DNA of 12,884 nt from CBFHWY01 sp965659675 (GTDB taxonomy: Bacteria; Bacteroidota; Bacteroidia; Flavobacteriales_G; Salibacteraceae), in the NCBI GenBank assembly GCA_965659675.1, contig CBFHWY010000074.1, positions 1-12,884 on the forward strand, written 5' to 3'. A program made the translations under genes and the position numbers. Shown piece after piece: positions 12,883-12,884 of this stretch (within the stretch, counting starts at the first letter, position 1; each line of letters begins with the position of its first letter). The notes beneath the pieces are model-generated. The model was given only the letters and a program-made list of their open reading frames with translations. It searched no databases and was not told the DNA's origin.

Positions 12883-12884
12883 AA

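Overview
The window reads as chromosomal DNA from a marine member of the Bacteroidota, most likely Flavobacteriia. The signs are a DTE-type proteorhodopsin of the flavobacterial kind, a Bacteroidota-style arginine decarboxylase / agmatinase / deoxyhypusine-synthase-like operon, a TlpA-type thioredoxin protein, an N-terminal-domain AraC regulator, a plug-domain protein of the type found in BlaR1-like peptidases, few Shine-Dalgarno sites, and -7 boxes resembling TAnnTTTG. I cannot name a genus.

Layout, left to right. A 5'-truncated thioredoxin-fold (TlpA-like) protein (3-1325) is followed by a tightly overlapping polyamine operon: speA (1429-2838), speB (2828-3682) and a deoxyhypusine-synthase-like gene (3675-4652). 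Together these could convert arginine to agmatine, then to putrescine, and then probably to homospermidine. A proteorhodopsin gene with its own hairpin terminator follows (4872-5719). Its residues predict a green-tuned proton pump with a glycine at the site that opens the carotenoid-antenna window.

Next is a 660-bp gene-free stretch (5652-6313) built from short repeats: two families of 7-bp tandem repeats, a 74-81 bp direct-repeat pair, a 13-bp triplet repeat and a cluster of inverted repeats. It leads into prfC (release factor 3, 6314-7912) and an ankyrin-repeat gene (7945-8595). A second 534-bp gene-free stretch (8596-9129) contains the same two heptad families.

From about 9000 the DNA is visibly more AT-rich. 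It carries an AraC-family regulator interrupted by a 99-bp assembly gap, a four-helix membrane protein, and a secreted protein made of two copies of one domain. A tRNA-Ala(GGC) gene lies on the minus strand (11611-11687). The right end holds an outer-membrane beta-barrel protein converging, with a 1-bp gap, on a truncated minus-strand gene with a TonB-plug-like C-terminus.

The most notable observations are the heptad-repeat mosaics, the predicted homospermidine route, the antenna-competent rhodopsin and the duplicated secreted protein. No unmistakably new multi-gene system is visible.
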